Positions 53,697 through 62,982 of a DNA stretch of 64,000 bases are shown piece after piece. The position numbers were made by a program, and so were the translations under genes. The notes below the pieces were generated by a model, which was given only the letters and a program-made list of their open reading frames with translations, was not told the origin of the DNA and ran no database searches. Every line of letters begins with the position of its first letter. Positions within the stretch are counted from its first letter, which is position 1. This DNA is from Mesorhizobium shangrilense (GTDB lineage Bacteria; Pseudomonadota; Alphaproteobacteria; Rhizobiales; Rhizobiaceae): the NCBI RefSeq assembly GCF_028826155.1, contig NZ_JAQGPN010000003.1, positions 62,001-126,000 of the forward strand, given 5' to 3'.

Positions 53697-54344
53697 TCAA
53701 TACTGAACGTCGAAATGGGTGACGAGATCGGCAACCTGCTCTTTGGAGAGCGTTTTGGGGGACTTGCCGAAGGTGAGAAGCATCAGGCGCGCCGTTTCCT
53801 CGAACTCTTCCATGGCATTGACGGCGTCATCCAGCGTCTTGCCGGCGACCACGGGGCCATGGTGGGCGAGCAGGAAGGCGCTACGCGTGCCCGCGTGCTC
53901 GCGAACCGCGTCGGCCATCGCCGGATCCCCCGGCCGGAAATAGGGGAGCATGGCGACCCGGCCGAGCCGCATGACCGAATAGGCCGTCAGCGGGGGAAAG
54001 ACGCAGTCCGGGTCTACTCCGGGCAGGATGGAAACGCCCACGGAATGTGTCGAGTGGAGGTGAACGACCGCGCCCGAAAGCTCTCCGCGCGTTTCATAGA
54101 TGGCCGCATGCAGCGGCAGTTCCTTGGTGGGCCTGTCGCCGGAAACGTATCGTCCCGCTGCATCGAGCAGGGTCAGCCGTGCGGGGTCCAGCGTGCCCAG
54201 CGACGAGCCTGTCGGGGTGACGAGGAAACCTCCATCGGAGAGACGCAGCGAAATATTGCCTGAGCTGCCGCTGGTCAGGCCGCGCGCGAAGATCGAAGCG
54301 GCGAACCGGCAAATGGCGTCCCGCGATGCGGTTTGCTCGCTCAC
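53697..54344 (-). CDS. otnC: Class II aldolase/adducin family, 3-oxo-tetronate 4-phosphate decarboxylase OtnC
   Basis: 215 residues. The fold is marked by TSGSSGNISLRL, TPTGSSLGTLDPARL, the zinc-binding VVHLHSTHSVGVSIL and HHGPVVAGKTLDDAV. OtnC enzymes decarboxylate 3-oxo-tetronate 4-phosphate to dihydroxyacetone phosphate. Together with OtnK and OtnI this supports catabolism of erythronate or threonate-like acids. Its ATG overlaps the otnK stop by 4 bp. Confidence 0.85.
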   Translation of the reverse strand: MSEQTASRDAICRFAASIFARGLTSGSSGNISLRLSDGGFLVTPTGSSLGTLDPARLTLLDAAGRYVSGDRPTKELPLHAAIYETRGELSGAVVHLHSTHSVGVSILPGVDPDCVFPPLTAYSVMRLGRVAMLPYFRPGDPAMADAVREHAGTRSAFLLAHHGPVVAGKTLDDAVNAMEEFEETARLMLLTFGKSPKTLSKEQVADLVTHFDVQY

Positions 54345-55606
54345 GCGCCTTCTCCCCTCAAAGCGGCGGCAGCCTTGGCAAAAAAGTCGATGTCGCCAAA
54401 GTTCCCTGATTTGAGCGCCAGCGCCCGCTCTTCGCCAAGAACCTTGACGACGGGCACGCCGGGCGCGATCTCCGGACCGATTTCAAAGCCCCTGATGCCA
54501 AGTTCCGTGACTATGGCCCCGCTGGTTTCGCCGCCCGCCGTGATCAGTCGCGTCACGCCCCGTTCGACCAGGGCCCTTGCGGTTCCGGCAAGGAGGTTCT
54601 CGAAGGCGGCGGCGATGCGCTCGCCGCCATGCTGCCGTTGGAGCGCGCGGACGGTGTCGGGATCGGCCGACGAATAGATCAGGGGGACGCGGTCGGTGTC
54701 CCGCGCCTGTTCGAGGGCCCAGTCCGCCAGGCCCTCGGCGGTGACGTCTCCCGCCAGCACCTCATCCGCCCCGAGATGCCTGGCCGGGTGCTGCGCCATG
54801 TGGGCGTCGATCTGTTCGCGGGTGCGCACAGAGCAGGACCCGGCGAGCGCCACGACCGTCCTGTTGGCCCAGCCGAGGTCCAGCGCCGATGCTTTCTGCC
54901 CCGACAGCGGAAAATTCTGCGCCAGCCCCATGCCGAGACCCGACGCGCCGCTGATCAGGATTTCGCCCCTGGCCGCCTGCGCCAGGGTCATCAGGTCGGC
55001 GTCGTCGAGCGTGTCGACGACGATGTGCCGGACCTCGTCCCGGGTGAGGCGATCAAACGCCGCCCGAACCGGTTCGACGCCGTCCCGGATGGTCCGGATC
55101 CCCACATGGCCGACCTTGCGGGCGGTCTGGCGGGAGAGCCAGCGGCGGATGTCCGGGTCCGTCATCGGGGTGAGCGGGTGGTTCTGCATGCCCGATTCGC
55201 TCAGCAGCCGGTCATTCACGAACAGGTGCCCTTGGTAGACGGTGCGTCCGGTGGCCGGGAATGCCGGGCACACCAGCGCCCGCGGCGCGTGCAATGCATC
55301 CATCATCGCGTCGAGCACCGGCCCGATATTGCCCTGCGGCGTGGAATCGAAGGTCGAGCAATACTTGAAATAGAACTGGCTGCACCCCTGGAGACGCAGC
55401 CATTCGAGCGCCTCCAGGCTTGCCGCGACCGCCTCTTGGACCGGCAGGGTGCGGGTCTTGAGAGCGACGACCGCCGCCTCCACGCCCGGCTGCGCGTCAT
55501 GGCGGGGAACGCCGTTGTACTGGACGGTGTTGAACCCGGCCTTGGTCAAGGTGTTCGCAAGATCGCTGGAACCGGTAAAATCGTCTCCGATGCAGCCTAG
55601 GTACAT
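54341..55606 (-). CDS. otnK: Four-carbon acid sugar kinase OtnK (DUF1537 family)
   Basis: 421 residues. Landmarks are the N-terminal IGDDFTGSSDLANTLTKAGF, the central YFKYCSTFDSTPQGNIG, and the C-terminal TAGGETSGAIV and ALKSGNFGDIDFF ATP-binding segments of the family. It phosphorylates 3-oxo-tetronate at the 4-position in the cytosol. It is first in the otnK-otnC-otnI operon. No NAD-dependent dehydrogenase of the pathway is found next to it in this window. Confidence 0.85.
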   Translation of the reverse strand: MYLGCIGDDFTGSSDLANTLTKAGFNTVQYNGVPRHDAQPGVEAAVVALKTRTLPVQEAVAASLEALEWLRLQGCSQFYFKYCSTFDSTPQGNIGPVLDAMMDALHAPRALVCPAFPATGRTVYQGHLFVNDRLLSESGMQNHPLTPMTDPDIRRWLSRQTARKVGHVGIRTIRDGVEPVRAAFDRLTRDEVRHIVVDTLDDADLMTLAQAARGEILISGASGLGMGLAQNFPLSGQKASALDLGWANRTVVALAGSCSVRTREQIDAHMAQHPARHLGADEVLAGDVTAEGLADWALEQARDTDRVPLIYSSADPDTVRALQRQHGGERIAAAFENLLAGTARALVERGVTRLITAGGETSGAIVTELGIRGFEIGPEIAPGVPVVKVLGEERALALKSGNFGDIDFFAKAAAALRGEGA

Positions 55607-55665
55607 GTCATGAAGCCCCTGGTCGTTGCCGGCAATCCTGGATGCGCGATCCCTGTTGTCGACCG

Positions 55666-56127
55666 CTAGAACAGCCGGATGTCAAGCTCGAACGGCCGGG
55701 TCCACGCGATCTGTATTGTCGAGGCCGCCGGATGGCGATGGTTGATGATCGCGTTCTCGTCCGGGCTTTCCGGCAGGGCCACGATCGCCGACGGCACGAA
55801 AAGCACCGCGGCGTCCTGGCCGGAGAGCCATGTATCGCCGATCTGCTGCGTTTCGGCTTCGCGACGACGCCAGTCGCCTGGGAGATCGGAGAGGGTCAGC
55901 CGCGCGACCGGCACGCCGTCCGGGACGTCGTAGGCAACCATGTCGAGCGCAGGCAGCAGCGTCGGGTCCTCGACATGCACCAGTTTCTCGAGGACGCAGA
56001 GCGAAGGCGAGGTGGAGACGTAGGTCGTCGCGTGGCCGGCCGTGTTCCACCGTCCGTCGAACCTCAGACCGTAACCGCCGTCGAAAACGCTTGCGAACTC
56101 ATGGCCCGAAAGCCGCCAGAGCCGCAT
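55666..56127 (-). CDS. RES-domain toxin
   Basis: 153 residues. It matches RES toxins, with the RxGxRWNxxG-type segment (GYGLRFDGRWNTAG), followed by YVSTSPSLCVLEKLVH and the C-terminal HPAAS. The conserved R, E and S residues give the domain its name. RES toxins degrade NAD+ and stop growth. The ATG overlaps the antitoxin stop by 4 bp (ATGA), as expected for the pair. Confidence 0.85.
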   Translation of the reverse strand: MRLWRLSGHEFASVFDGGYGLRFDGRWNTAGHATTYVSTSPSLCVLEKLVHVEDPTLLPALDMVAYDVPDGVPVARLTLSDLPGDWRRREAETQQIGDTWLSGQDAAVLFVPSAIVALPESPDENAIINHRHPAASTIQIAWTRPFELDIRLF

Positions 56128-56570
56128 CAAGCGGCAGCGCCCCAGGCGATCTTGCCGAGGATCGTCTCGATGACGCGCGCGCCGGCTTCGGTCTGCGCGA
56201 CGTTGAGCGGCATCTCGCCCCCGAGTTCCGCAAGCTGCTTGCGCAGCCACCGATTGGCCTTGCCGGGGTCGGCAAAGGTCTCTTCGGCAAGCGACTGGAT
56301 GCGGGCAAGGCGCACGACGCGGTCGGATTCCTCCACCGTCAGCGGCTGGTTTCTTTCGGCGCGATGACGCCTGGTACGCTGCGGGATGACGAAGCGTTCG
56401 ATTTCCTGCTCGCTGAGCCCCGCCAGGGACAGTCCCTTCAGCGACGCCAGCGGCAACCGCCGCTGCACCGCCATGGCGAGATCGGCCTGGGAGCGCACGT
56501 CCACGCCGAGAACCGGTGTCCCGCCCAGCTTGCGAACGACGTTTTCGATTACTGCGGTGGACGTGGCCAT
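56127..56570 (-). CDS. Xre-type antitoxin (MbcA/ParS/Xre, DUF2384)
   Basis: 147 residues. An N-terminal DNA-binding region (LSLAGLSEQEIERFVIPQRT) precedes the C-terminal DUF2384 toxin-binding part (EETFADPGKANRWLRKQL). It should neutralise the RES toxin and, with it, repress their promoter. Two 11-bp dyads upstream at 56582-56592 and 56605-56615 fit this. Confidence 0.85.
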   Translation of the reverse strand: MATSTAVIENVVRKLGGTPVLGVDVRSQADLAMAVQRRLPLASLKGLSLAGLSEQEIERFVIPQRTRRHRAERNQPLTVEESDRVVRLARIQSLAEETFADPGKANRWLRKQLAELGGEMPLNVAQTEAGARVIETILGKIAWGAAA

Positions 56571-56581
56571 CTTCGATCTCC

Positions 56582-56615
56582 GGCAATCTGCCTATCATAT
56601 TTAAGGCAAGTTGCC
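56582..56615 (-). promoter_or_regulatory. Double operator with -10 box for the Xre-RES operon
   Basis: GGCAATCTGCC (56582-56592) and GGCAAGTTGCC (56605-56615) are near-palindromic 11-mers with centres 23 bp apart. Between them, on the minus strand, lies TATGAT at 56594-56599, a good -10 box. Occupancy by the antitoxin complex would block the promoter. Confidence 0.6.
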
Positions 56616-56753
56616 GCATATGCAAGAGTGCATCACGGCAACCTTGATAGCAGAGTGTCTTCGCCGCGCGGTTTGCGGGGCTTAGCCCGATCGGCGGCGT
56701 CGTCATAAGGTCGCGAGAAACGAACGGGTTCACGCCTTTCTCAGCCTGACCCG

Positions 56754-57713
56754 TCAGGCTGGCCGATCGCCTCTCATCACGACCCGAAAGCCGATGTTGC
56801 TGGTGCTGGTGCGGCGGTCGTTTCCCGTCCGGGCTGCGCAGCGATAGCGGTCGCAATAGCTCGCATGGCAGAGGTGCGAGCCGCCGCGCATCGACCTTTC
56901 GCCGCCGTCGTCGTGGAGCGGGTCGAGGGCAGGGGTCGTGCGATGATAGTCGGACGAGAACGTGTCCGCACACCACTGCCAGACATTGCCGACCGCGTTG
57001 TGAAGGCCAAATCCATTGGGCCTGTAGGCTGAGGCCGGTGCGGTCCCGATATGGCCGTCCTCGGCGGAATTCTGCGTCGGGAATCGTCCCTGCCAGATGT
57101 TGCAGCGATGTTCGCCAGCCGGCGTGAGTTCGTCGCCCCAGGGATAGAGCGCGCCCTCCAGACCGCCGCGCGCGGCATATTCCCATTGCGCCTCGCTCGG
57201 CAGCGATACGCCCGCCCAGCGGCAATAGGCTTGGGCGTCGTCCCAGCTCACATGGACGACCGGATGCCCGCCGCGGCCGCCGAGCGACGATTGCGGCCCC
57301 TCGGGCCTGCTCCAGCAAGCGCCTTCGACGGGATACCACCAGGGCGTCTCGCGCGGCACCTGCCGCACCTTGCGCTTCTCGAGCGGTGACAGGAGCATGT
57401 GGAAAACGCTCGACCAGCCTTCGCGTTCGGCCTGCGTGAGGTAGCCGGTGTCGGCGACGAAGGCGGCGAACTGGTCGTTGGTGACGGTCAGCGCGGCGAT
57501 GGCGAAGGGCGACACCGTGACCCTGCGCTGCGGGCCTTCGCCGTCGTCGGCAAAACGGCCCGCCTCACTGTTACCCATCAGGAAGGCGCCGCCGTCCAGG
57601 CGACGCCAGTCGAATGCGGGCGCCGACCCGCTACGGCCAAGGGGAGCGGCCGAAGCCGGTCCCTCGCGCCGATCGTGCGTCGGCGTGCAGCATCCCTTGG
57701 TCATCGCGCTCAC
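56754..57713 (-). CDS. Formylglycine-generating enzyme (sulfatase-activating, SUMF1/FGE family)
   Basis: 319 residues with the FGE-sulfatase fold. The segment RGGSHLCHASYCDRYRCAAR carries Cys282 and Cys287, which correspond to the active-site/copper cysteine pair of FGEs. LPSEAQWEYAARGG and NVWQWCADTF are further family marks. It oxidises the cysteine of a CxPxR motif in sulfatases to formylglycine. The sulfatase gene 7 bp upstream in the same operon has that motif. No signal peptide is seen, so activation is probably cytosolic. Confidence 0.9.
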   Translation of the reverse strand: MSAMTKGCCTPTHDRREGPASAAPLGRSGSAPAFDWRRLDGGAFLMGNSEAGRFADDGEGPQRRVTVSPFAIAALTVTNDQFAAFVADTGYLTQAEREGWSSVFHMLLSPLEKRKVRQVPRETPWWYPVEGACWSRPEGPQSSLGGRGGHPVVHVSWDDAQAYCRWAGVSLPSEAQWEYAARGGLEGALYPWGDELTPAGEHRCNIWQGRFPTQNSAEDGHIGTAPASAYRPNGFGLHNAVGNVWQWCADTFSSDYHRTTPALDPLHDDGGERSMRGGSHLCHASYCDRYRCAARTGNDRRTSTSNIGFRVVMRGDRPA

Positions 57714-57720
57714 GCGCGGA

Positions 57721-59358
57721 TCAAGCCTCTTCCTTCTCCCAGAAGGCGGTGCCCTGCTGGCTCGCCAGATAGGCCAGGATCGTCTCGCGGTCGATGACGC
57801 CGCAGCGATCGGCCCATGCCTGGTAGAGCGCCTTCAGTTCCTCGACCCGGTCCGGATTGCCGGCGGCCAGATCGTTCATCTCGGTCCGGTCGGCCTCCAT
57901 GTCGTAGAGCTCCCATGGCCCGGGATACTTGCGCACGAGCTTCCAATTGCCGACGCGTACGGCGGCATTGCCCTCATGCTCCCAGAACAGCGGGCCGCGC
58001 TCGACGCCGTCGCCTTCGAAAGAGGGTACGAGGCTCGAGCCTTCGCAGGGCTGGATCGCGTTGCCCTTGTATTCTGCCGGATAGGCCGCGCCGGTGACGT
58101 CGAGAACGGTCGCCATCAGGTCCGGCAGTTGCCCCGGCGTGTGGCGCAGGCCGCCTTCCTCGATGCCCTGCGGCCAGTGGATGATCAGCGGCGTCGAGAT
58201 GCCGCCTTCGTGGATCCAGTGCTTGTAGAGCCGGAACGGCGTGTTGGAGAGGTTGGCCCAGGCCGTCTCGTAGCTCTGGTACGTGTCCTCGGCGCCGGGC
58301 ATGATCGAGCGATCGTTGCCGAAGCGGACAGGACGTCCGTCGCGCGTCTTCTCCTGCGCGATCATCAGATTGTCGACGAGTTCGCGCACGGGCACGCCTT
58401 CGGGGATATCCTCCGCGCAGGCGCCGTTGTCGGAGAGGAACACGATCATCGTGTTGTCCATCTGGCCGGTCTCCTCGAGCGCGTCGAGAATGCGGCCGAT
58501 GCCCTGGTCCATCCTGTCGATCTGGGCGGCATAGACCTCCATGCAGCGCAGGAGCCATTCCTTCTCCTTGGCGTCGCGCCACGCCGGCTGGGTAGGGTCG
58601 CGGTCGGTCAGCATCCAGGAGGCGTCGATGATCCCGGCGCGCACCAGCCGTGCAAGCCGCTCCTCGCGCAAATTATCCCAACCCGCATCGAACCGGCCCT
58701 TGTAGCGCGCGATGTCCTCGTCATGCGCATGAAGCGGCCAGTGCGGCGCGGTGTAGGCGACATATTGGAAGAAGGGACGGTCGGCGTGGTCGCGCGCATG
58801 GTCGCGGATGAAGTCGGCGGCCTGATCGCTGATCGCGTCGGTGTAGAAGAATTCCGGATCGTTCACCGCCTCGTGCTCGACATTCTCGTTGCCGCGGGTG
58901 AGCGTGTTGGGGTGATAGAAGCTGCCGGCGCCGATGATGGTGCCATAGAATTCGTCGAAGCCGCGCTGCAGCGGCCAGGCGGGCGAGGGCTCGGTCAGGC
59001 TCTTGGCGACGTGCCACTTCCCACTGAGATAGGTCCGGTACCCGGCCTCGCGCAGAACTTCGGCCATGGTCACGCAGTTTGTGCCGAGATCGCCGGTGTA
59101 GCCTTCCGGCCCGGTGTCGTAGGTCAGGATGCCGATGCCGGTCTGGTGCGGGTGGAGGCCGGTCAGCAGCGAAGCGCGCGACGGGCTGCAGCGGGCCGTG
59201 TTGTAGAACTGCGAATAGCGCAGGCCGGCAAAGGCGAGGCGGTCGAGATTGGGCGTCTCGACCTCGCCGCCATAGCAGCCGATGTCGGAGAAGCCCATGT
59301 CGTCGTTGAGGATGATGACGACATTGGGCCGGACGCCCTTTTGGTCGGCAGTGCTCAT
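57721..59358 (-). CDS. Cys-type sulfatase (arylsulfatase family)
   Basis: 545 residues of the alkaline phosphatase superfamily. An N-terminal metal-binding segment (NVVIILNDDMGFSDIGCYGG) precedes the modification site RCSPSRASLLTG, where Cys57 becomes formylglycine. A later metal-binding stretch is IVFLSDNGACAED. It hydrolyses a sulfate ester. It has no signal peptide, unusual for exported arylsulfatases, and the operon contains an importer, so desulfation probably occurs in the cytosol. The partner FGE is encoded next. Confidence 0.9.
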   Translation of the reverse strand: MSTADQKGVRPNVVIILNDDMGFSDIGCYGGEVETPNLDRLAFAGLRYSQFYNTARCSPSRASLLTGLHPHQTGIGILTYDTGPEGYTGDLGTNCVTMAEVLREAGYRTYLSGKWHVAKSLTEPSPAWPLQRGFDEFYGTIIGAGSFYHPNTLTRGNENVEHEAVNDPEFFYTDAISDQAADFIRDHARDHADRPFFQYVAYTAPHWPLHAHDEDIARYKGRFDAGWDNLREERLARLVRAGIIDASWMLTDRDPTQPAWRDAKEKEWLLRCMEVYAAQIDRMDQGIGRILDALEETGQMDNTMIVFLSDNGACAEDIPEGVPVRELVDNLMIAQEKTRDGRPVRFGNDRSIMPGAEDTYQSYETAWANLSNTPFRLYKHWIHEGGISTPLIIHWPQGIEEGGLRHTPGQLPDLMATVLDVTGAAYPAEYKGNAIQPCEGSSLVPSFEGDGVERGPLFWEHEGNAAVRVGNWKLVRKYPGPWELYDMEADRTEMNDLAAGNPDRVEELKALYQAWADRCGVIDRETILAYLASQQGTAFWEKEEA

Positions 59359-59381
59359 TGCAGATACTCCGGATTGGACGT

Positions 59382-60149
59382 TCAGTTGCCCGCGCGGCGG
59401 GCGAGCTTGATGGCGAAGCGGAAATACTCGGGGACGTAGACGGAGCGCAGCAATTCAAGCGCTCGCCCGCTGGTCGACACGGTGAGGCGCTCCATCGACA
59501 GGAGTGCGCGTCCCGGCTCTATACCGAGCAGCCGGGCCGTCGCCTCGTCGGCGACGACGGCGCCGATCGTCTGGTCAGCTTCGTGGATGGTCAGGCCAAG
59601 GTCGTCCTCGAAGACGCGGTACATCATGATCGATTCCAGATCGCGATGCTCGAGTTCGAGGCCGATGTCCGGCGGGTAGAAGGCGTGCTCGATGGCGACG
59701 GGGATGTCGTCGGCGGTGCGCAGGCGGTGAAGGTGCCAGACGGCGCGCTCGGCAAGCTTCTCGCTCACCTCCGCGTCCTGCCGGTTGATCATGCCCTTGT
59801 CGAGAATGCGCGCCCCGGCCGCATAGCCGGCCTCGCGCATCGTCTCGCTGAAGCCCATCAGCCGTCCGACCCAGTTCTCGACTGCCGCCGAGCGAAGGAA
59901 GGTGCCGCGTCCGCGCTCGCGCGAAAACATTCCCTCGTCGACCAGCGGCTTCAGCGCCGTGCGGATGGTGACGCGGCTGACGCCGAAATGCGCGCCGAGC
60001 TCGGCTTCGGTCATAAGGCGGCCTTCCGGATCGACAAGCGAGCCGGCGAGCGCATCGCGCCGGATCGCATCGCGGATCTGGATGTGCAGCGGCACCTTGC
60101 TCGACGCATCGATGCGCGGCGTTTCCGGTGAAAGAGCCTGCCGGCTCAT
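59382..60149 (-). CDS. GntR family transcriptional regulator (HutC/UTRA type)
   Basis: 255 residues. The N-terminal winged helix (MTEAELGAHFGVSRVTIRTAL) and GMFSRERGRGTFL wing are followed by a UTRA ligand domain with VYVPEYFRFAI. It overlaps the importer ATPase gene by 4 bp and lies between it and the sulfatase gene. It probably senses the imported or desulfated substrate. The operator is not visible because the operon start is outside the window. Confidence 0.9.
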   Translation of the reverse strand: MSRQALSPETPRIDASSKVPLHIQIRDAIRRDALAGSLVDPEGRLMTEAELGAHFGVSRVTIRTALKPLVDEGMFSRERGRGTFLRSAAVENWVGRLMGFSETMREAGYAAGARILDKGMINRQDAEVSEKLAERAVWHLHRLRTADDIPVAIEHAFYPPDIGLELEHRDLESIMMYRVFEDDLGLTIHEADQTIGAVVADEATARLLGIEPGRALLSMERLTVSTSGRALELLRSVYVPEYFRFAIKLARRAGN

Positions 60150-61204
60150 GCGTCGATCCTCTTGCGCGTTCCGGCATCGAAGAGATGCACGTCCTGCGGC
60201 GCCACCGTGATCGCGACCTTGTCGCCTTCGACGAAGGGCCGACCGTCGGAAATTCGCGCGCGGATCGGCGCATCGTCAAGCCTCAGCTCAAGGATCGCCG
60301 TGTCGCCGAGATTCTCGACGAATTCGACCGTCGCCGCGCGGCCCGATGCGCCGACATGGACGGCTCCCGGGCGAACGCCCACGACAACATCGCGCGCGGC
60401 CATCCAGCCGGGGGCGGCGACGAGCGGCTGTCCCGCCACGACGACCTGCCCGTCCTCGACGCGGCCGGGAAGCAGGTTCATCGGCGGGCTGCCGATGAAG
60501 GCGGCGACGTCGACGCTGTTGGGGCGGGCGAAGACATCGGCCGGCCGCCCGATCTGCTGGATCTCGCCCTCCATGAAGACCGCCATGCGGTCAGCGAGCG
60601 TCATCGCTTCTTCCTGGTCGTGGGTGACGTAGACGGCCGTGACGCCGAGGTCGCGCTGCAGCCGCTTCAGTTCGGCCCGCGTCTCCAGACGCAGCTTGGC
60701 GTCGAGGTTCGACAGCGGCTCGTCGAGCAGGAACAGCTTGGATCGGCGCACGATGGCGCGCGCCAGCGCGCAGCGCTGCTGCTGGCCGCCCGAAAGCTGT
60801 CCGGGACGGCGATCAAGCAGTTGGTCGATGCGAACCTTGCGCGCCGCCTCGCGGACCAGCGGCTCGATCTCGGCCCTGGACTTCTTCTCCATCTCGAGCG
60901 GGAAGGCGATGTTCTGGGCGACCGTCATGTGCGGGTAGAGCGCGTAGGACTGGAACACCATCGCCACGTCGCGCTCACGCGCGTCCTGTGCGGTCACGTC
61001 CTGGTCGTCGAGCAGCACGCGGCCGCGCGTCGGCATGTCGAGACCGGCAAGGATGCGCAGTGTCGTGCTCTTGCCCGAGCCCGATGGGCCCAGAAGCGCG
61101 AAGAATTCGCCCGGCTCGATCTCGAAGTCGACGCCCTTCAGCGCGGCGAAGGTGCCGTGCATCTTGACCACGTCCTCGAAGCGGACTTTTCCCTGGCCAC
61201 TCAT
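60146..61204 (-). CDS. ABC transporter ATP-binding protein (UgpC/MalK type)
   Basis: 352 residues. Walker A GPSGSGKSTTL, signature LSGGQQQRCALARAI, Walker B LFLLDEPLSNLDAKLR and HDQEEAMTLADRMAVF are followed by the TOBE-type C-terminal regulatory domain (VVVGVRPGAVHVG). It energises a carbohydrate-type importer. It starts at 61204, overlapping the permease stop (ATGA); the open frame further upstream is out of phase with the permease gene. Confidence 0.9.
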   Translation of the reverse strand: MSGQGKVRFEDVVKMHGTFAALKGVDFEIEPGEFFALLGPSGSGKSTTLRILAGLDMPTRGRVLLDDQDVTAQDARERDVAMVFQSYALYPHMTVAQNIAFPLEMEKKSRAEIEPLVREAARKVRIDQLLDRRPGQLSGGQQQRCALARAIVRRSKLFLLDEPLSNLDAKLRLETRAELKRLQRDLGVTAVYVTHDQEEAMTLADRMAVFMEGEIQQIGRPADVFARPNSVDVAAFIGSPPMNLLPGRVEDGQVVVAGQPLVAAPGWMAARDVVVGVRPGAVHVGASGRAATVEFVENLGDTAILELRLDDAPIRARISDGRPFVEGDKVAITVAPQDVHLFDAGTRKRIDA

Positions 61205-62040
61205 CGGCGCCCTCCACCCTTGACTGCGCCTACGGTGAGGCCCTTGACGATATGCTTTTGTGCGATGATGCCGAGGATGACGACCGGCAGCATGGCGAGG
61301 ACGGAGACCGCCGCAAGCTGTGTCCAGAGGGTCTGCTCGACAGAGACGAAGTTGAACATCGCGATCGTGACCGGGCGCACGGTATTGCCCGAAAGCACGA
61401 CTGCGAAAAGGAACTCGTTCCAGGCATTCAGGAAGACGAAGACGACGGTGACGGCGATGCCGCCCTGGACCTGCGGAAGGATGATCCTGCGCAATGTCGT
61501 CAGGCGGCTCGCGCCGTCGACGGCAGCGGCCTCCTCCATCTCGAACGGGATGTCCTCGAAATAGGAGACCATCAGCCAGATCGCGAAGGGCAGCGAGAAC
61601 GACAGGTAGATCAGGATGATGCCCTGATAGGTGTCCATCCAGCCGATGTTCCGCAGGATCAGGAAGTAGGGGATGATGATGCCGACGGGCGGCAGCATCT
61701 GGGTCGCCAGCACGTAGAAGCCGGCCCATCGGCTTCCCGGCACGCGCAGCCGCGCCAGCGCATAGGCGGCGGGGATGGCGATCAGCATGGTCAAGACCGT
61801 CGTTCCGGCCGAGATGACGAAGCTGCTCCACAGGTTGGGCAGGATCGATTGCGGCCCGAAGATCACGTCGCGATAGGCCGCGAACGTCGGCTCGAAGAAG
61901 AACTTCGGAGGATAGGCCAGCACGTCTCGTTCGTTCTTCAGCGAGTTGAGAACCGACCACAGGATGGGGAAGGCCCAGGCAATCACGAAGAGGCCGGTGA
62001 CGACCAGGAGGCCGATGGCGCGAAGATGCTTCGTCTTCAC
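61201..62040 (-). CDS. Carbohydrate ABC transporter permease (MalG/UgpE type)
   Basis: 279 residues with six helices. FPILWSVLNSLKNERDV near the N-terminus and the EAA loop EEAAAVDGASRLTTLRRIILP are typical of MalG-type permeases. It begins at a GTG at 62040 that overlaps the first permease stop (GTGA). It forms the channel with the other permease. Confidence 0.9.
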   Translation of the reverse strand: MKTKHLRAIGLLVVTGLFVIAWAFPILWSVLNSLKNERDVLAYPPKFFFEPTFAAYRDVIFGPQSILPNLWSSFVISAGTTVLTMLIAIPAAYALARLRVPGSRWAGFYVLATQMLPPVGIIIPYFLILRNIGWMDTYQGIILIYLSFSLPFAIWLMVSYFEDIPFEMEEAAAVDGASRLTTLRRIILPQVQGGIAVTVVFVFLNAWNEFLFAVVLSGNTVRPVTIAMFNFVSVEQTLWTQLAAVSVLAMLPVVILGIIAQKHIVKGLTVGAVKGGGRR

Positions 62041-62978
62041 TTCGCCCTCCGGATCAGGAACAGGACAGCCGAGATCAGTATGGTGACGATCAGGAGCGCG
62101 ACGGCGAGCGCCGAGCCGTAGCCCATCGACAGCTCCGTGAACGACTTGCGGTAGGCGTAAAGATTGAGGATCTCGGTGGCCGTGCCCGGGCCGCCGCCCG
62201 TCACCGTGAAGATGGCGGCAAACGCCGTCAGCGCCACCATGGTGCGCATGATGACGACCATGACGATCGCCGGGCGCAGAAGCGGAAGCGTGATGCGCCA
62301 GAACCTCTGCCAGGGGCCGGCGCGATCGATGCGCGCTGCTTCGTAGATGTCGTCGGGCAACGAGGCGAGGCTTGCCAGCAGCACCATGAAGGCGAACGGC
62401 GTCCATTGCCAGGTGTGGATGACGATGACCGAAACCAGGGCCAGGAAAGGATCGCCGAGCCAGTTCTGGCTGCCGAGACCGGCCGAAATCGACAGATAGT
62501 CGATGACGCCGAATTCGGGCGTCAGCATGAAGCTGCGCCAGACCATGCCGACGACGGCCGGCGAAAGGACGACGGGAAGGATGGCGATGAAGCGGAACAG
62601 GCCCTGGCCGCGCTTCATGTTCATGACGAGCAGCGCGAGCGCGAGGCCAAGTGCGACCTGCGCGATGACGGTGGTCACAGTATAGATCATGCTGACCGAC
62701 AGCGTCTGCCAGAAGCGCGGATCGGCGAGGAGCTGAGTGTAATTCTCGAAGCCGACGAACCCGTCCATGAACGGCATGGCGAGGTCCATGCGGAACGTGC
62801 TCGTCCAGATCAGGTAAAGCAGCGGAAAGGTGGTCGTTGCGCCGAGCGCGACGAAGGCCGGCGCGAGCAGGGCGACCGCGAAGCGCCGCTCGCGTTTCGC
62901 CATGACGTCGACATGGCCGGTGGCGGGCGGGGAAAACGCCGCCCCGGATTGGGCGGCGTCGGAATAGGCGAGCGTCAT
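62037..62978 (-). CDS. Sugar ABC transporter permease (MalF/UgpA type)
   Basis: 313 residues. A cytosolic N-terminal tail is followed by six helices, with the coupling loop DIYEAARIDRAGPWQRFWRI and LLPVFA-like periplasmic turns. It pairs with the MalG-type permease. It starts 4 bp after the stop of the binding-protein gene. Confidence 0.9.
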   Translation of the reverse strand: MTLAYSDAAQSGAAFSPPATGHVDVMAKRERRFAVALLAPAFVALGATTTFPLLYLIWTSTFRMDLAMPFMDGFVGFENYTQLLADPRFWQTLSVSMIYTVTTVIAQVALGLALALLVMNMKRGQGLFRFIAILPVVLSPAVVGMVWRSFMLTPEFGVIDYLSISAGLGSQNWLGDPFLALVSVIVIHTWQWTPFAFMVLLASLASLPDDIYEAARIDRAGPWQRFWRITLPLLRPAIVMVVIMRTMVALTAFAAIFTVTGGGPGTATEILNLYAYRKSFTELSMGYGSALAVALLIVTILISAVLFLIRRAK

Positions 62979-62982
62979 CGGG

